Positions 40,036 through 49,559 of a DNA stretch of 64,000 bases are shown here, one piece after another. The notes under the pieces are model-generated. The model did no database searches. It was not told the DNA's origin and was given only the letters and a program-made list of their open reading frames with translations. The DNA comes from Cupriavidus malaysiensis. GTDB taxonomy: Bacteria; Pseudomonadota; Gammaproteobacteria; Burkholderiales; Burkholderiaceae. A program made the translations under genes and the position numbers. The number at the start of each line of letters is the position of its first letter. Positions within the stretch are counted from its first letter, which is position 1. Location: the NCBI RefSeq assembly GCF_001854325.1, contig NZ_CP017754.1:3038001-3102000 (forward strand), written 5' to 3'.

Positions 40036-42920
40036 TACACCCTCCCCGCAAGTTTCGCCGTCTGCCCGCCACGCCGCAGATCAGCCTGGATCTCCCGCAC
40101 AGCCGCTTCCTTCGCCACATGCATCGCCTGGATGATGGAGGCCTGATCTGCCCGGCTGTCAACGTTGATGTGCTGCGTGATGTACACATCGCCACCGCCA
40201 TCCCCTGAAGCCCGCGGCTCGAACGCATTGCTCAGCGTTGCTCCGGAATCTGCTGTTCCTGACCATAGGCCCGCGTCCGCTTCCCCAACAAATCCACCCG
40301 ATGCGAACCGCGCCGGCCATGCGCCGCCGTTGATTGCCTCAAGAAGATTCCGATGCTGCGCGGTCGCCGCCGAATTCACGACGAATTCGCCATTGGAAAG
40401 CATCGCCGGGATGCTATCGCTGGTACCGGTACCCGGGCCGCTGATCAAGCCGCCGCCGGCCTTGTAGAAGACGCCAGTGGCCTGCGATCCGGTGAATTCC
40501 CCAGTGACCCCTTGCACCCCGCCGTTCCATGTCTCGGCCGATCCGAACATGCCGCCGACCACATTGATGCCCATCTGCGCGAGGCCAGAGATCGCTGCTC
40601 GCGCCTGAATCCGGACCAGGTCCGCGATCACCGACTTGGCGAAATCGGAGAAGCTGAGCTTCCCGTTCATCGCGAAATTGACTACCGCGTCCTCCAGACC
40701 TTGGAATGCGTTGGCGAAGGCCCGACTGGTCTGGTCCGCCACATTGGCGGCGTAGTCACGGTAGTTCGCCATAGCCTGCGTGGCGCCATTGGTCCAGTCC
40801 GCCTGCTTCGCCTTGAGGCTGGCGTAGTAGGCTTCGTAGTCCTTCAGCGACGCCTCCAGTTGGGCCTGAATAGCCGCCGTCTCGGCAAGGTACTGCGCCC
40901 CGCCGATTTGGCTCTCCGGCGTCGCCTTCGTCAGCTGCTCCTGTTGCCGGCGGAACTCGCGGTAGATCGCCTTCGTCGCCTCAACCTGTTGCTGCGCCTG
41001 GCTGCCCAGGCCGATGGCATCCAGCTGCCGCTGGTACTGATCCTGCTGAGACTGCCGGTAGCTGGCGATATGCTCATTGATCTGGGCCGAGCGCTCCTCC
41101 AGCTTGACCAGATCCTCCTTCACCTTGAGCGCTTTGGAGTCGGCCACGTACTGATCTAGCGCGGCCTTCACCTTGTCCTGGGCCGCAAGCAGGCTCCTCT
41201 GGTCGGCCGTCAAGACCGACTTCCCCTTGAGGTCGGCGATCAGCTGAACGAACTCGGCCTGTTTCTTCTCGGCCTCCGTCAGCTTGCTGGTGGAGGCCAG
41301 CGCGGCCTGCACCGCGGCATCCTGCTGGCGGATCTGCTCGATGAACTTCGTAGCCGCGTCGTCCTGGAATGCCTTCGGCTTGGCGGTCTTGGGATCCTTG
41401 TACTTATCGTTGATGTCGGCAACGAGCTTGCGGTAGTCGGCATCGCTGAAGGCGCCTCCGCCGGCCAGGATCGCGGCACGGTCGCGATTCAGCTTCTCCA
41501 GCTCCTTCTGCCGGCGCTGTGCATTGGACATGACCTGATCGCGCAGCTTGTCGACGCGAACTTCAGCTTCTACGGCCGCCTGCTGAACCTGTGCAGCCTT
41601 CGCCTGCGACTCCGCAGCGCGCTGCTCCATGCGCTGCTGTTCCTGCAGAAGAGCCACCTGGCGATCGATCTCGGCTACGCGCCCGGCTGCGAGGCCATAA
41701 CCCTGGATGTCTTTCCGCTCACCAAGCAGCGTATCAATCCGGTCCTGCATCGTCGGCCCGGAACCAAATCCCTTCTTCAGCTCGGCCCAGAACTGCTGCA
41801 AGCCGGAGCTGAGATCCCGCCACGCGCGTTCGGCCTTCGACAGATGCTCGACAGTCGAATTGGCAACCTGCGCCGTCGCCGCATCGATGACGGCCTGGAT
41901 GGCGCCGTGCTTGTCGCCCGCCTCCTGCAGCGCCTGGATGTGCTGGTACGTCGCCACGTCCATAAAGTGCATGGACTGGTTGTGCTCGACAGCCCACTTT
42001 GCCGGGTCCTGTGCCAGCTTGGCGTAGTCCTTGCTGACTTCGGCCAGCGCTTCCCCGGAGATGCGCGACGTGCGCACGACCAAGTCGGCCAGGCTTTCCA
42101 TCTGGGAGCCGGTCAGCTCGCCACCCTTGGCGAAGCCAAGCAGCGCTTCTCGAGCGCTGCCGAACGACGTCCTGGCGTCCGCTGCCACCCGCTGCGTCAT
42201 CGCCTGGAATGACGATGCCGTGAGCCCCGCGTAGTTGCTCGTCAGCTGCAAGGCGGCGTTGAACTCCTTCGCCTCCTTTGTCCCGGCGTACCAGGCATAG
42301 CCCAGCGCTGCCATGCCCGCCGCGGCGATGGTCGTTGGCGTGATCAGGCTGGCGATGTAGGTGGCCGTCGCCTTGATGGCCGGCACCACCCCACCGAACA
42401 TGTCCTTCAGTTGGCCGCCCTGCTGGGTCAGGATCAGCAGCGGGCTCTGCCCGCCAGCGAGCTGCGTCACCACATCGGTCATCTGAGCCGGTACCGAACG
42501 CATGGCGGCATTCATTGCCGCCGCCGACATGCCGACACCCTCCTGCAGCTTGCGGTGCGAGTTGTTTGCCGCCTCGATCTGCGCAATGTACTTGTCGGCC
42601 GCGTCCGACACACCCAGCTCGGCCGCACGCAGGCGCATCAGCTCCTCGCGAGTCTTGCCGGCCTCGGCGGCCTGGCGCTGCAGCTGCGTCAGCCACCGCT
42701 CAGCCGTCTTGGACGACTTGTTGAACGCGGCCAGCGCTTCGTCGCCCTGCGCCTTGACCGCCTGGCGCGCCGCCTCGATCGCGGAAACCGAGTTGGTCAA
42801 GCGCTGGCGGATAGCATCTTGGCCCGTTACGAAGTCGGCGGCGCTCTTGCGTGCACGCTCCAGCGCCGAGATATAGCCATCGGCGTCCGCTGTGACGCGG
42901 ACAACGGTTTCGTCATCCAT
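40035..42920 (-). CDS. Tape measure protein
   Basis: A 961-residue protein. The N-terminus VRVTADADGYISALERARKS and a following coiled coil are typical. Hydrophobic segments lie about residues 185-210, and a C-terminal part contains ISGLAQMGINVVGGMFGSAE. Length sets the tail length at about 100-150 nm by the usual rule. It starts eight bases inside the end of the gp10-like gene. Confidence 0.93.
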   Translation of the reverse strand: MDDETVVRVTADADGYISALERARKSAADFVTGQDAIRQRLTNSVSAIEAARQAVKAQGDEALAAFNKSSKTAERWLTQLQRQAAEAGKTREELMRLRAAELGVSDAADKYIAQIEAANNSHRKLQEGVGMSAAAMNAAMRSVPAQMTDVVTQLAGGQSPLLILTQQGGQLKDMFGGVVPAIKATATYIASLITPTTIAAAGMAALGYAWYAGTKEAKEFNAALQLTSNYAGLTASSFQAMTQRVAADARTSFGSAREALLGFAKGGELTGSQMESLADLVVRTSRISGEALAEVSKDYAKLAQDPAKWAVEHNQSMHFMDVATYQHIQALQEAGDKHGAIQAVIDAATAQVANSTVEHLSKAERAWRDLSSGLQQFWAELKKGFGSGPTMQDRIDTLLGERKDIQGYGLAAGRVAEIDRQVALLQEQQRMEQRAAESQAKAAQVQQAAVEAEVRVDKLRDQVMSNAQRRQKELEKLNRDRAAILAGGGAFSDADYRKLVADINDKYKDPKTAKPKAFQDDAATKFIEQIRQQDAAVQAALASTSKLTEAEKKQAEFVQLIADLKGKSVLTADQRSLLAAQDKVKAALDQYVADSKALKVKEDLVKLEERSAQINEHIASYRQSQQDQYQRQLDAIGLGSQAQQQVEATKAIYREFRRQQEQLTKATPESQIGGAQYLAETAAIQAQLEASLKDYEAYYASLKAKQADWTNGATQAMANYRDYAANVADQTSRAFANAFQGLEDAVVNFAMNGKLSFSDFAKSVIADLVRIQARAAISGLAQMGINVVGGMFGSAETWNGGVQGVTGEFTGSQATGVFYKAGGGLISGPGTGTSDSIPAMLSNGEFVVNSAATAQHRNLLEAINGGAWPARFASGGFVGEADAGLWSGTADSGATLSNAFEPRASGDGGGDVYITQHINVDSRADQASIIQAMHVAKEAAVREIQADLRRGGQTAKLAGRV

Positions 42921-43347
42921 TCACCAGCTCCCTCACTTTCTCCTGAATCACCGAGCGCGCGACCTGGGCAGCCTCTCGGCGGCGTGCCTCGTAGGCTGGG
43001 CGCAAGAACGGCCGCGCCGCCATCTTCGACGTGCCATGCTCGAGGAAGCGCCCGTAGAACGCCTCCTTGCTCCACGTGACCAGGTAGGTGGCCCGGCGAC
43101 CCTCGACGGAGCGCTCCCGGTCGTAGGCAATCAGCATGTGATCGCGCAGGAAGCCCGGCGGATGCTTGCCAATCTTGCCTTCGTAGATGCCCAGGTCGAC
43201 AGGCGCGCGCCGCTTCGCCTCGGCATGGATCACGCGCGCGCCGGCAACGGCGGCCTGCCGCAGTACTGATTCGCTGGCGATCGCCTCCAGCGCGCGCAGC
43301 GGCGCCTTCAAGGCCTCCGGGTTCTTGATTCGCAGTTGGCCTGCCAT
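42913..43347 (-). CDS. HK97 gp10-like tail completion protein
   Basis: A 144-residue protein with VIHAEAKRRAPVDLGIYEGK, the family's hallmark, and FYGRFLEHGTSKMAARPFLR. It is unusual here in lying after the chaperone genes rather than between the connectors and the tail tube. Confidence 0.85.
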   Translation of the reverse strand: MAGQLRIKNPEALKAPLRALEAIASESVLRQAAVAGARVIHAEAKRRAPVDLGIYEGKIGKHPPGFLRDHMLIAYDRERSVEGRRATYLVTWSKEAFYGRFLEHGTSKMAARPFLRPAYEARRREAAQVARSVIQEKVRELVNG

Positions 43348-43700
43348 CACTCCCTCCGCGGGAACATCATGGTTTCGATCAGGAGCGACAGTTCCTCTTT
43401 GTCCTCAAGGTAGATCGGCTCCGGATCTGCATGCTCCCGGTGAAGGTCATTCCACGGGGCTAGATCCAACGGCGAGAACGGCTCTTGCCGCACCTTTGGG
43501 TTCCGGTGGACGTTCGCAATCATGGCGGCCACCATGCCGGCCCGGAGGTCGTCGTAGTGGCTGCCAAACGGTTCCATCCGGAAGAAGGCCATCCACTCGG
43601 TGAACTCCCTGCTGCTTACCCTCTGCTGCGCCTCGGCTACGGAGCAGCCGAGCTGGAGGGCGAGGCGGAACCAGAAGCGCCGCTCTGGGCGGCTTCGGAG
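43347..43700 (-). CDS. Frameshift extension of tail chaperone (GT part)
   Basis: After a -1 shift at the slippery site the frame continues through RFWFRLALQLGCSVAEAQQR and EFTEWMAFFRMEPFGSHYDD to the stop, the DUF4035-type T region. An internal ATG at 43592 (MAFFRM) could also start alone, but the coding signal reaches back to the slip site. The product would be the G-T fusion needed for tail assembly on the tape measure protein. Confidence 0.85.
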   Translation of the reverse strand, partial: LRSRPERRFWFRLALQLGCSVAEAQQRVSSREFTEWMAFFRMEPFGSHYDDLRAGMVAAMIANVHRNPKVRQEPFSPLDLAPWNDLHREHADPEPIYLEDKEELSLLIETMMFPRRE

Positions 43701-44041
43701 TTTTTTTCCGCTTCCTCCACCGCTTGCGGACCCAGCCCGTTCAGCTTGACAGCCGCGCTCACCACGCGGCGCAGCGCGACGTCGCTCTTGATCCGCAGCG
43801 ACTCGACTGCGTCACTGGTGAAGAGCGGATCGCCGCTCGCATCAACCACAGTGGCCACAAGCAGATGGGCCGCGAACTCGCTGTGGCTCAGCGTACCGGC
43901 GCCCTGCCCAGCAACCAGCGCATCGCGCGCCAGGCCGGACATCATCGCCACACGCACCACGCCGCCCCACTCGGGCACCGGCACGTCGACGGTCTTGATG
44001 TCCGAGGCGGACAGGATCTGTTCTTTCGTCAGATAGTTCAT
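43637..44041 (-). CDS. Tail assembly chaperone G
   Basis: A 134-residue protein starting MNYLTKEQILSASDIKTVDV, with an alanine/serine-rich tail after the slip site. It coats the tape measure protein with the GT fusion during tail tube polymerisation and is not in the virion. Confidence 0.88.
   Translation of the reverse strand: MNYLTKEQILSASDIKTVDVPVPEWGGVVRVAMMSGLARDALVAGQGAGTLSHSEFAAHLLVATVVDASGDPLFTSDAVESLRIKSDVALRRVVSAAVKLNGLGPQAVEEAEKNSEAAQSGASGSASPSSSAAP
43700..43706 (-). other. Canonical -1 frameshift site A-AAA-AAC
   Basis: The zero frame of the G gene reads GAA AAA AAC at codons 112-114, giving the heptamer A-AAA-AAC in register. The -1 frame opens directly into the T-like sequence. 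Stop context lies 64 bp downstream in the zero frame. Confidence 0.9.
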
Positions 44042-44042
44042 G

Positions 44043-44684
44043 TTATGCGTCCACCACGTCCCCGGAGATCCGGAGGGTTACGCCGGTCGACTTCACCAGC
44101 GCGTTCACGCCGCCTTCCAGCGGGCTGTTCTTCACCGACGCGGTGAAGGTCTTGGTCTTGCCGTTGGGCAGAGTGAGCTTGAAGGACTTCTGCGCGCTGG
44201 TACGCTTGGCAGCATCGAGCGCGAGTTGGCCGGGGTCGGTGAAATCCTTGTTCACGTCGAACGTGAAGGTGCCCCAGTCCTGCAGGCCGAGGATGTTCTC
44301 CTTGGCGGTCGAATCGAGGTCGGTCGTGTCAATCTCGTCGGCCTGGCCGTCGAACCCCTTGAAGGACAGGAAGTTCTTGATCTTCGTCCACGTCACCGGC
44401 GTCGCCGTGCCGGCTGCGGTAATAGTCTTGCCCGTGGAGTCGATTTCCACCGCGAACGTGTTGGTGGTCTTATTCTTGACCACGGCGGTCTGGCCGTTGA
44501 GCAGCGCCGCATCGGCGCCGGTCAGGCCGGCCAGCGTCACCACGTCGCCGTTGCTGAATCCGTGGGCCGCGATGGTCAGGATGGTGGGAAAACCAAGGGC
44601 AATGCCTGTGATGGTCTTCGCCGCGCCGGTGGTTCCGGACACCTCGATCTTCGACCCCTGGGCACTGATTGCAGTGGATGGCAT
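44043..44684 (-). CDS. Major tail tube protein
   Basis: A 213-residue protein starting MPSTAISAQGSKIEVSGTTG. The N-terminal part (to about 100) contains a small inserted beta domain (FSNGDVVTLAGLTGADAALL), followed by the tube fold (FKGFDGQADEIDTTDLDSTA). It lies before the chaperone as in lambda-like phages. Confidence 0.88.
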   Translation of the reverse strand: MPSTAISAQGSKIEVSGTTGAAKTITGIALGFPTILTIAAHGFSNGDVVTLAGLTGADAALLNGQTAVVKNKTTNTFAVEIDSTGKTITAAGTATPVTWTKIKNFLSFKGFDGQADEIDTTDLDSTAKENILGLQDWGTFTFDVNKDFTDPGQLALDAAKRTSAQKSFKLTLPNGKTKTFTASVKNSPLEGGVNALVKSTGVTLRISGDVVDA

Positions 44685-44700
44685 GCGATACCTCGCAAAT

Positions 44701-44723
44701 GAAAAAGCCCCGCGGCGCGGGGC
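44701..44723 (-). terminator. Terminator before tail tube gene
   Basis: On the minus strand, stem GCCCCGC/GCGGGGC with a three-base loop, followed by five T residues. It lies in the gap between head-completion genes and the tail tube gene and may set their relative expression. Confidence 0.75.
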
Positions 44724-44750
44724 GTTGATGAATTTCCCGAGGCAGCGTGC

Positions 44751-45155
44751 CTAGGGGTAGTACCAGATGGAGAAATCCAGCCGGGAGCCGTACAGGCCGG
44801 TGTCTTCCTCGTAGACGCTGACAGGCTGGCCGATTTGGACCGACTGCTGCAGATCCAGCGTCCAGTCCTGCGTGTCGGCAGCGAAGTTCGCCGACTTGAT
44901 ACCTGTAGACAGCGTCGATGCCACCGCCAGCATCAGTCGAGCGGCCGATAGGCGGGTGTCGGCCCAGACGGCAATTTGCATGCGAGCGTTCTGCAGGTCT
45001 GAGCGCCCCTCCAGCGTGTCGGTGCCAAGACCCCCCACTGCCTGGTAGACGATGTACGGGCGCGCGGCCTTCGCCTTCGCCTGATCGGGATAGCAGCGAT
45101 CCGCGACCAGTGAGCGCAGCGCATCGAATACCAGTTCCTCGACTGTCTTAGCCAT
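44751..45155 (-). CDS. Tail completion protein, DUF3168
   Basis: A 134-residue protein starting MAKTVEELVFDALRSLVADR, with PYIVYQAVGGLGTDTLEGRS. DUF3168 proteins sit at the tail end nearest the head. The true start is at 45155, overlapping the adaptor gene by eight bases. Confidence 0.85.
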   Translation of the reverse strand: MAKTVEELVFDALRSLVADRCYPDQAKAKAARPYIVYQAVGGLGTDTLEGRSDLQNARMQIAVWADTRLSAARLMLAVASTLSTGIKSANFAADTQDWTLDLQQSVQIGQPVSVYEEDTGLYGSRLDFSIWYYP

Positions 45156-45477
45156 TCGATCCCCCCGTCTCGCACACCAGGTCGATGTACTCGCGCCGAA
45201 CTTCGTCCGGTAGCACCGCCTTGATCGCGTAGATCTTGGCTCCGTGCAGCACGCGCATGCTTGCATCCACATCGGCGCGGTACCGCACCCGAATGCTCGC
45301 CCGCACAATGGACGTGGAGGCGTCCGATTTGATCGTCTCCCGGCCGGATTGGTGCAGGATGCTGGCCCAGACCGGCCGCCCGACATCGGTCCACACAGGA
45401 ATCGGGTTCCCTGTTCTGTCCTGTTCTTCGCCGAGGCGCTGGATCGTGACGCGCTTGTTGAGCGGACCTGCCTTCAT
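45148..45477 (-). CDS. Head-tail adaptor (SPP1 gp16-like)
   Basis: A 109-residue beta-barrel-type protein starting MKAGPLNKRVTIQRLGEEQD with TSIVRASIRVRYRADVDASM. It closes the connector pore. Confidence 0.9.
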   Translation of the reverse strand: MKAGPLNKRVTIQRLGEEQDRTGNPIPVWTDVGRPVWASILHQSGRETIKSDASTSIVRASIRVRYRADVDASMRVLHGAKIYAIKAVLPDEVRREYIDLVCETGGSNG

Positions 45478-45479
45478 CG

Positions 45480-46016
45480 CTACCTCCAAATCCGGTATGG
45501 GTCCAGCAGCCGGTCTGCAAAGCCATCCGGCAACGCCTCCCGATTGGCGTACATCTCACCGACAGCCAGCAGCATCCATTGTTTGATGGGACGCGGAACG
45601 TCTGCGGCTGTCGCCCACCCCGCCGTATAGCTGATCGTGATGGCGCTTGGCCGCGGTGCGACCGCAGGCCATGCGTTCAGGGGCACGACGCGGCCGGGCT
45701 CGCTGGTTGGATCGACAAAGTACGCTGCGGACGGCAATTGCTGAGATGCGCCGGCGCTGTCGACGTAGGCAATGCTGGCCACCGTGACCAGCGGCGGCAT
45801 CGGCAATTCGATCACTCCCGGGAATGCATCCAGGGTGAGCGTCCAGCCGCCCGACATGAGCGCACGCCGCAGGCGTTCCTCCGCGGTCGTCCGCGCGGTA
45901 ACGATCAGATCCCCGATCATGGAATCCTCGTCGCCGGCGTCGACGCGCAGGTGCAGCTTCGCCTCAGCGAGCGACACAGGCTCGGCAGCTGGCGTGGTTG
46001 TGCGGCGCAGGCCCAT
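45480..46016 (-). CDS. Head-tail connector (gp6-like)
   Basis: A 178-residue helical protein starting MGLRRTTTPAAEPVSLAEAK, with LIVTARTTAEERLRRALMSG and PRPIKQWMLLAVGEMYANRE. It binds under the portal. Confidence 0.92.
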   Translation of the reverse strand: MGLRRTTTPAAEPVSLAEAKLHLRVDAGDEDSMIGDLIVTARTTAEERLRRALMSGGWTLTLDAFPGVIELPMPPLVTVASIAYVDSAGASQQLPSAAYFVDPTSEPGRVVPLNAWPAVAPRPSAITISYTAGWATAADVPRPIKQWMLLAVGEMYANREALPDGFADRLLDPYRIWR

Positions 46017-46019
46017 GGC

Positions 46020-46211
46020 TTACTTGGTCTCGGGTGCGCCCTTACGCGCTTTGTTCTCGGCCGGCTTGTCCGCGTCTTCCGCCCAGCTCTCTTCGGTCGA
46101 CACGCGGATGAGATCCTCATCCTCAGTCTCGATCTCCTGACCCTTCTTGAACTCCTCGACGATACAGCCGCGGTGGGCCCACTTGAAATCCTGCGTTGCA
46201 ATCAAGCGCAC
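46020..46211 (-). CDS. Small acidic head-region protein
   Basis: A 63-residue protein, MRLIATQDFKWAHRGCIVEE and a charged tail. Typical of the slot between capsid and connector genes; role unknown. Confidence 0.75.
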   Translation of the reverse strand: MRLIATQDFKWAHRGCIVEEFKKGQEIETEDEDLIRVSTEESWAEDADKPAENKARKGAPETK

Positions 46212-46228
46212 GATGTTTCTCCGAAATG

Positions 46229-46257
46229 CAAAGCGGCCCCCGTGTGGAGGCCGCTTG
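46229..46257 (-). terminator. Hairpin behind the capsid-proximal gene
   Basis: On the minus strand, stem AAGCGGCC/GGCCGCTT with a loop of about ten bases and TTTGCATTT after it. It is a weak terminator or an mRNA-stabilising stem behind the capsid gene. Confidence 0.5.
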
Positions 46258-46272
46258 CCGGGTTGACGATGA

Positions 46273-47661
46273 TCAGGCGGTGGCGATCTTCAGCAGCTTG
46301 ATGGCCTGCGTGTTGCGCAGCTTGCCGCCGACGCGCTTGCGCACGTAGAACTTCACGAAGCCCGGCGTGGTGATCTCATCGCGGGTGATACGCATGCCCA
46401 CCTTGTCGCAGATCAGGTAGCCCTCCTTGAAGTCACCGAAGGCGACCGGGAAGGCATTGGCGGCGACGCCGGGCATATCCTCGGCCTCAGTGATGCCATA
46501 GCCCAGGAAGGTGGCCGGCTGGCCCGCGCTCAGCGCCGGCTGCCACAGATACTGGCCGGTGCTGTCCTTGTACTTGCGCATAGCTGCGAGCACCGCTTTG
46601 GCGGTCACCCACCCCGCATTGCTGCGATAGCGGGCGCGGATGCCATACACCATATCCAGGAACGTGTCCGCACTGGTCGGCAGCGCCGCGGCCTGGCCCG
46701 AGGCGAAGTACTGCAGCGTGCCAAAGGCGCGGGTGCCGTCGCCCGTCGCTACCGGCGCCGGCCCGGCCAGGAAGCCGGTCGGCTTCTTCGTGCCATTGCC
46801 GTTGACGAAGGCTGCCCCCTCACCCAGCGCGATCGCTTCGGACGCCGACATCGTCAGCCAGCCTTCCACGTCGAAGAACAGGTCGTCGAGCGATTCCTCC
46901 GACGCCTGCGGCTTGGCGCTGGCCATGCCGAAGGTCGGGACGATTTCCGCCAGATCCGGGGTATTGGTCTGGTTTCGGGTGTCACCCTCGCCGAGCCACT
47001 CGAACCCGGCCCCGTTGACGTCGAACAGCTCGTGGTAGTCGGTCGTGCCCACCGTGCGCACCGTGGCGATCTGGCGGATCGGCGAGATGTCGACGGACAG
47101 GCGAGCGATGGTGCTCTCGATGACCTTGGGCAGCGCATAGCCGCCGGCAGCGTTGTTGCCGACCACCGTCTGAGTGGCGCGAGCCTCGCGCCCGTCGACG
47201 GCCATCTTGGCCTCCAGCGCCTTCTGCGCTTGGGTGGCCTTCTGTTGGCGCTCGTGGTCACCCGGCGCACGCATCCAGTCCAGGAAGGCGCTACGATACT
47301 CCGCCTCCTCATTCGACTCGCCGTCGACCGGGCGGCCACCGGTCAGCGCGCCAGGCCGGGCGAGCTTCGCCTCCAGCTTCTCCAGGCGGCTCTTCTGCTC
47401 GGACAGACCATTCATGTGCTCGTCCATCTTGGCGAGCTTGGCGTCCAGCGCCTCGGTCGACTGGCCCTTCTTGATGGCCTCGATGCGCTGGTCGTTGGTC
47501 TTCTTGTATTCCTCGAAGGCCGTGTTGATCTTGTCGATCGCCTCGGCAATGCTGCCAAGCGACGGTTCGTCGCGCAGCTCGAGCGCGGCGACCATGCCGA
47601 TTGCAGCTGCGGCCATCAGTTTGGCGCGGAAGGCGCCGAAATCGCGGTTCATATGGTTCAT
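46273..47661 (-). CDS. HK97-type major capsid protein
   Basis: A 462-residue precursor. The N-terminal 140 residues are a coiled-coil scaffold (delta) domain that the protease removes; the mature fold starts around VGNNAAGGYALPKVI. Further hallmarks are NTPDLAEIVPTFGMASAKPQ, WLTMSASEAIALGEGAAFVN and FVKFYVRKRVGGKLRNTQAI. Start MNHMNRD at 47661; an upstream frame overlaps the protease gene and is not used. Confidence 0.95.
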   Translation of the reverse strand: MNHMNRDFGAFRAKLMAAAAIGMVAALELRDEPSLGSIAEAIDKINTAFEEYKKTNDQRIEAIKKGQSTEALDAKLAKMDEHMNGLSEQKSRLEKLEAKLARPGALTGGRPVDGESNEEAEYRSAFLDWMRAPGDHERQQKATQAQKALEAKMAVDGREARATQTVVGNNAAGGYALPKVIESTIARLSVDISPIRQIATVRTVGTTDYHELFDVNGAGFEWLGEGDTRNQTNTPDLAEIVPTFGMASAKPQASEESLDDLFFDVEGWLTMSASEAIALGEGAAFVNGNGTKKPTGFLAGPAPVATGDGTRAFGTLQYFASGQAAALPTSADTFLDMVYGIRARYRSNAGWVTAKAVLAAMRKYKDSTGQYLWQPALSAGQPATFLGYGITEAEDMPGVAANAFPVAFGDFKEGYLICDKVGMRITRDEITTPGFVKFYVRKRVGGKLRNTQAIKLLKIATA

Positions 47662-47674
47662 GTAGCACCTGTGG

Positions 47675-48370
47675 TCAGGAGTGGAGGTTGGAGAGCAGCC
47701 GTTGAGCCGCCCGCAATGCCTGCGCGGTCGAATCCGCGGAATCCCTCCGCTCTTCTCCCATCCGCATGACGCGCGACACGAATGCCGTGGCGTCGGCCTT
47801 GCTGAATCCGGCATCGCGCAGGATTCGCTCGGCATCTTTCGGGACGACCAGTTCTTCGCTGGCGCCCTTGATATTGGTAACTCGGGCCTTTTCGTTGGCC
47901 GGGAACGTGACCAGGGAGACTTCCCAGAGGTCCAGCTCGGTCAGGGTGCGAACCTCGGTATCGCGGTCGTAGGCCCATTGCTTGGACACGAAGCCAATGG
48001 ACAGGCCGTTGAGCGCACCCAGTTTGAGCAGCGCATAGGCCTCCTTCCCGCGGGTGGTGTCCAGCGCAAGCTGCCCCTTGATCCGCAGCCCTTTCGCGTC
48101 CTCGACCATCTCGGTCCAGACACCGATCGGCTCGGTGGCATCGTGCTGCCACAGCATGGCCGGCATAGTGCCATCGGACTTGTGCTGCGCCAGCGTTGCC
48201 GCGAAGGCACCCTTGGCGATCACGTCGTCGTAGTTGTCGCGGACGCCGAACACGGAGCCGTAGCCCTCAACGGTCCCGTCGTCGCCCGTGGCCTTGAGCT
48301 GCAGCGCGAAGTTGCGGATCTCCCGGCCACCGACGGCGCTGCGGCGCTCAAGCATTGCCCGTCTGATCAT
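47675..48370 (-). CDS. HK97-type prohead protease
   Basis: A 231-residue serine protease with VEGYGSVFGVRDNYDDVIAK, PAMLWQHD (catalytic His), LSIGF (Ser) and DLWEVSLVTFPANEKA (Glu/Asp). It cleaves the capsid delta domain. It overlaps the portal gene by 23 bases. Confidence 0.95.
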   Translation of the reverse strand: MIRRAMLERRSAVGGREIRNFALQLKATGDDGTVEGYGSVFGVRDNYDDVIAKGAFAATLAQHKSDGTMPAMLWQHDATEPIGVWTEMVEDAKGLRIKGQLALDTTRGKEAYALLKLGALNGLSIGFVSKQWAYDRDTEVRTLTELDLWEVSLVTFPANEKARVTNIKGASEELVVPKDAERILRDAGFSKADATAFVSRVMRMGEERRDSADSTAQALRAAQRLLSNLHS

Positions 48371-49559
48371 TGCTGTTTCCTTGTTTGGTGGTCGTGTTGA
48401 GCGGCGTCAGCGGCTCATCCAGGCCAGGCAGCGGCTCTTTGCCGTCCTCGTCCCGGATCTCGTTCCGGGTATAGATGCCCATCTCGGCCATCGTGCGCGC
48501 CCAGACCGCGCGATCCTTCATCGAACCGGCCAGGAGGTAGCGCACGTCGAACTCCGCATAGAGCGGGCCGGCGCCGTCGAGCAGCATCTCGTCCATCCGC
48601 TGTGTCCAGGCGCGATGCCAGGGCGCCAGTGTGTGCTTGACGTGCCCCGCGAAGAAGGCCTCCGAACTGGCGAAGGTGGCCGTCTTGTCCGAGTGGCCGA
48701 CCATGATCGGGAAGACCCCGTAGGCCCGGCAGATCTCCTCGACCTGGAGGCGGCGCGTCTCGACGCTCTGGGCGTCCACGCCGGACAAGGCCGTGCTCAT
48801 CCACTTGGCGTCACGGTCCAGCACCAGCGGGTTCCCCGCGTTCTCCGGGCCGCCCTGGCGCTTGATCCAGTCCGTCAGGCGATCATGCTGCTCAGGAGTC
48901 AGCGTGCCCGTGACCGTGTAGGTGCCACTCGGCCGCAACCCGTTGCCATGCATCGCCGCCTGACTCCTCTCCGTCGCCATCGCCAGCCCGATGGCGGAGC
49001 GTGCCAGCGTGACCGCGTTCATGCTCTTGACCCAGTCCCACTGCAGACCATTCAGCACGAAGACATCCTCTGGCTCGAATTCGCCGATCAGCCCGAATTC
49101 GTCCCAGCAACGGTACCGAACCTCATAGCGCGAAATGCGGCGCACATCCCACTGGCCGGGCTGCACAGGGATCAGCTCGCGCACGCGCCGATTGTCGCCA
49201 CGCACCTTGATCGACAGGCCCGCGCCGGTCAGCGCAGCATGCACCGTCATCTGGCGTCGCCATTCAAACGACGTCTGCCATTCATTCGGTCGCCGTGCCA
49301 GCAGGCGATACTCCGGGATGTTGATCGCCTTCTCACGCTGGCCGTCCGCCTTTTCGCGGTAGACGGTCAGGTTCGGCGTCGCGCAACCGTCCGCGATGGC
49401 TTTGACGCACGCCAGGACCGTGGCGACCTGCAGCGCCGTCTTGTCCGTGACGACCACGCCGGCAATCCGCCCACCGCTCACGCCGTCGATCATCCCGGCG
49501 ATCTGGTCGTAGGTCAGCGCGGCAGCGCGCCGCTCCAGCCCCCTGCTCAGGACACCCAT
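48348..49559 (-). CDS. HK97-type portal protein
   Basis: A 403-residue protein starting MGVLSRGLERRAAALTYDQI. VFPIMVGHSDKTATFASSEA and FFAGHVKHTLAPWHRAWTQ are typical. It forms the packaging channel. The stop and start overlap neighbours, consistent with one operon. Confidence 0.95.
   Translation of the reverse strand: MGVLSRGLERRAAALTYDQIAGMIDGVSGGRIAGVVVTDKTALQVATVLACVKAIADGCATPNLTVYREKADGQREKAINIPEYRLLARRPNEWQTSFEWRRQMTVHAALTGAGLSIKVRGDNRRVRELIPVQPGQWDVRRISRYEVRYRCWDEFGLIGEFEPEDVFVLNGLQWDWVKSMNAVTLARSAIGLAMATERSQAAMHGNGLRPSGTYTVTGTLTPEQHDRLTDWIKRQGGPENAGNPLVLDRDAKWMSTALSGVDAQSVETRRLQVEEICRAYGVFPIMVGHSDKTATFASSEAFFAGHVKHTLAPWHRAWTQRMDEMLLDGAGPLYAEFDVRYLLAGSMKDRAVWARTMAEMGIYTRNEIRDEDGKEPLPGLDEPLTPLNTTTKQGNSNDQTGNA

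Noticed and set aside
47032..47769. Plus-strand frame of 245 codons over the capsid gene
   Set aside because: Shadow of the capsid scaffold domain; leucine/arginine-rich with no start signal.
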